Assembly: GCF_900638305.1 (NCBI RefSeq)
Contig: NZ_LR134506.1
Location: forward strand, 1,860,001-1,924,000
Length of the DNA stretch: 64,000 nt
Direction: 5' to 3'
Origin: Porphyromonas cangingivalis
Lineage (GTDB): Bacteria; Bacteroidota; Bacteroidia; Bacteroidales; Porphyromonadaceae
Part shown: positions 63,187-64,000 of the stretch, piece by piece
Numbering within the stretch: the first letter of the stretch is position 1
Layout: every line of letters begins with the position of its first letter
The notes under the pieces: generated by a model
What the model was told of the DNA's origin: nothing
Databases searched by the model: none
Seen by the model: only the letters and a program-made list of their open reading frames with translations
Program-made: the position numbers and the translations under genes

Positions 63187-64000
63187 CAGTGGATAAGACT
63201 CTTCCGTTCTTCTGAGTAGCTGTGCACTGTGTCTACAAGTAGCTCCACCTTGTCCGGATCGATGTCCTTGTGCATACCGTGACCGAGATTGAAGATATGT
63301 GGTGTGCGCAGACCGGCCATGTCGATGATTTGCTTGACGCGTTGTACGATATACTCGTCCGAGCCCTTGAGGACCATTGGGTCGAGGTTGCCCTGAAGAG
63401 CGATGTTACGTACGACTGCCGCAACGACATCCATGTCATGACGCCAGTCGATACCGACACAGTCCGCACCGATGTTTTCGTACATCTTGTACCACGCCAA
63501 TGGAGCATCCTTGGTGAAACAGATGACAGGGATGCGAGTGTCGTCCTCACGGTAGAGACGAAGCCCTTGGATGAGGCGTTCGGTGTAGGTGAGACTGAAC
63601 TCGCTGAATGCTCCAGTCGAGAGGATACCCCCCCAAGTGTCGAAGATCTGTATGATGTCCACGCCTGCGTCGATCTGAGCGTTGAGGTAGTCGATGAGGG
63701 CATCGGTGATCTTATCGAGGAGGGTGTGCATGAGCTCGGGGCGAGAGTAGAGGAGCTCTTTGACTCTGGGGAAACCCTTACTGCCCCTGCCTTCGATCAT
63801 ATAGCAAGCCAAGGTGAAGGCACTGCCACAAAATCCGATGAGGGGGACACTGCCGTCGAGCTCCTTCTTGGTTAGTGTGATGGCATCGAAGACATACTTC
63901 AAGTCCTTCATCACGTCCGGCTTGCACAGACTGAGGATGTCCGACTCTGTTCTCAGTGGGCGTTCGAAGACGGGGCCTTCGTTCTCCAAAAACGACAATC
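63183..64000 (-). CDS. hemE: Uroporphyrinogen decarboxylase, C-terminal part (cut by window edge)
   Basis: About 272 residues are present; the N-terminus lies beyond the right edge. HemE removes four carboxyl groups from uroporphyrinogen III to give coproporphyrinogen III. Recognisable parts are GFCGSAFTLACYMIEGRGSK, VDIIQIFDTWGGILS, GVGIDWR-like CVGIDWRHDMD, ALQGNLDPMVL and the end IFNLGHGMHKDIDPDKVELL. The intact C-terminus argues that at least the last haem-synthesis steps are kept, although P. gingivalis itself depends on external haem. Ferritin follows on the same strand. Confidence 0.95.
   Translation of the reverse strand, partial: LSFLENEGPVFERPLRTESDILSLCKPDVMKDLKYVFDAITLTKKELDGSVPLIGFCGSAFTLACYMIEGRGSKGFPRVKELLYSRPELMHTLLDKITDALIDYLNAQIDAGVDIIQIFDTWGGILSTGAFSEFSLTYTERLIQGLRLYREDDTRIPVICFTKDAPLAWYKMYENIGADCVGIDWRHDMDVVAAVVRNIALQGNLDPMVLKGSDEYIVQRVKQIIDMAGLRTPHIFNLGHGMHKDIDPDKVELLVDTVHSYSEERKSLIHC

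Overview
The window reads as a chromosomal segment of a Bacteroidota bacterium, most likely Porphyromonas. Reasons: a fimA-fimB-fimC-fimD-fimE-like fimbrillin operon in the P. gingivalis gene order, a type IX secretion (T9SS) style C-terminal domain and a PorV/PorQ-family barrel, BACON and DUF3575 families, and several start regions carrying the Bacteroidota -7 element TAnnTTTG. Species is not resolved. No rRNA, tRNA or insertion sequence was recognised.

Layout. 1-7.4 kb: the start of a MATE exporter, a Crp/Fnr regulator, then a surface/secretion cluster (BACON lipoprotein, subtilisin with sorting domain, PorV/PorQ barrel). 7.7-25.5 kb: housekeeping genes (SpmAB-like transporter, purL, rlmH, a phosphatase-family protein, pepD, an OmpH/Skp chaperone, lon, nth, pheS, a beta-barrel, tpx, proS). 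25.6-27.0 kb: a small beta-sandwich protein and a trypsin/V8-like protease without signal peptide.

27.2-41.2 kb is the centre of interest: a type III-B CRISPR-Cas locus bracketed by two arrays. The order is leader 1, array 1 (17 spacers), hairpin element A, a CorA-like membrane protein, a 63-aa single-TM protein, cmr1, an HD-less cas10/cmr2, cmr3, cmr4, cmr5, cmr6, a cas6-cas1 fusion, cas2, leader 2, array 2 (10 spacers), hairpin element B. All run on the + strand. HD-less Cas10 plus CorA matches the class described in Bacteroides fragilis in which Cas10 makes SAM-AMP as messenger for CorA. No SAM-AMP degrading enzyme is visible here. The two leaders are diverged duplicates that keep six TTTTCGAAAA-type palindromes at nearly identical spacing around a TATCTTTG promoter element.

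41.2-48 kb: an mtaB-acyltransferase-glycosyltransferase-lipoprotein operon, a Bax-inhibitor-1 family protein and class I fumarase. 48-59.4 kb: two membrane-bound AraC-type regulators, a DUF3575 protein and the fim operon with internal hairpins. 59.4-64 kb: an intergenic region with repeats, a BlaI-BlaR1-like pair with a twin palindromic operator, ferritin, and the C-terminal part of hemE. Three intergenic elements (two flanking the CRISPR locus, one near 59.5 kb) share one fold and linker although the third has different arm sequences.
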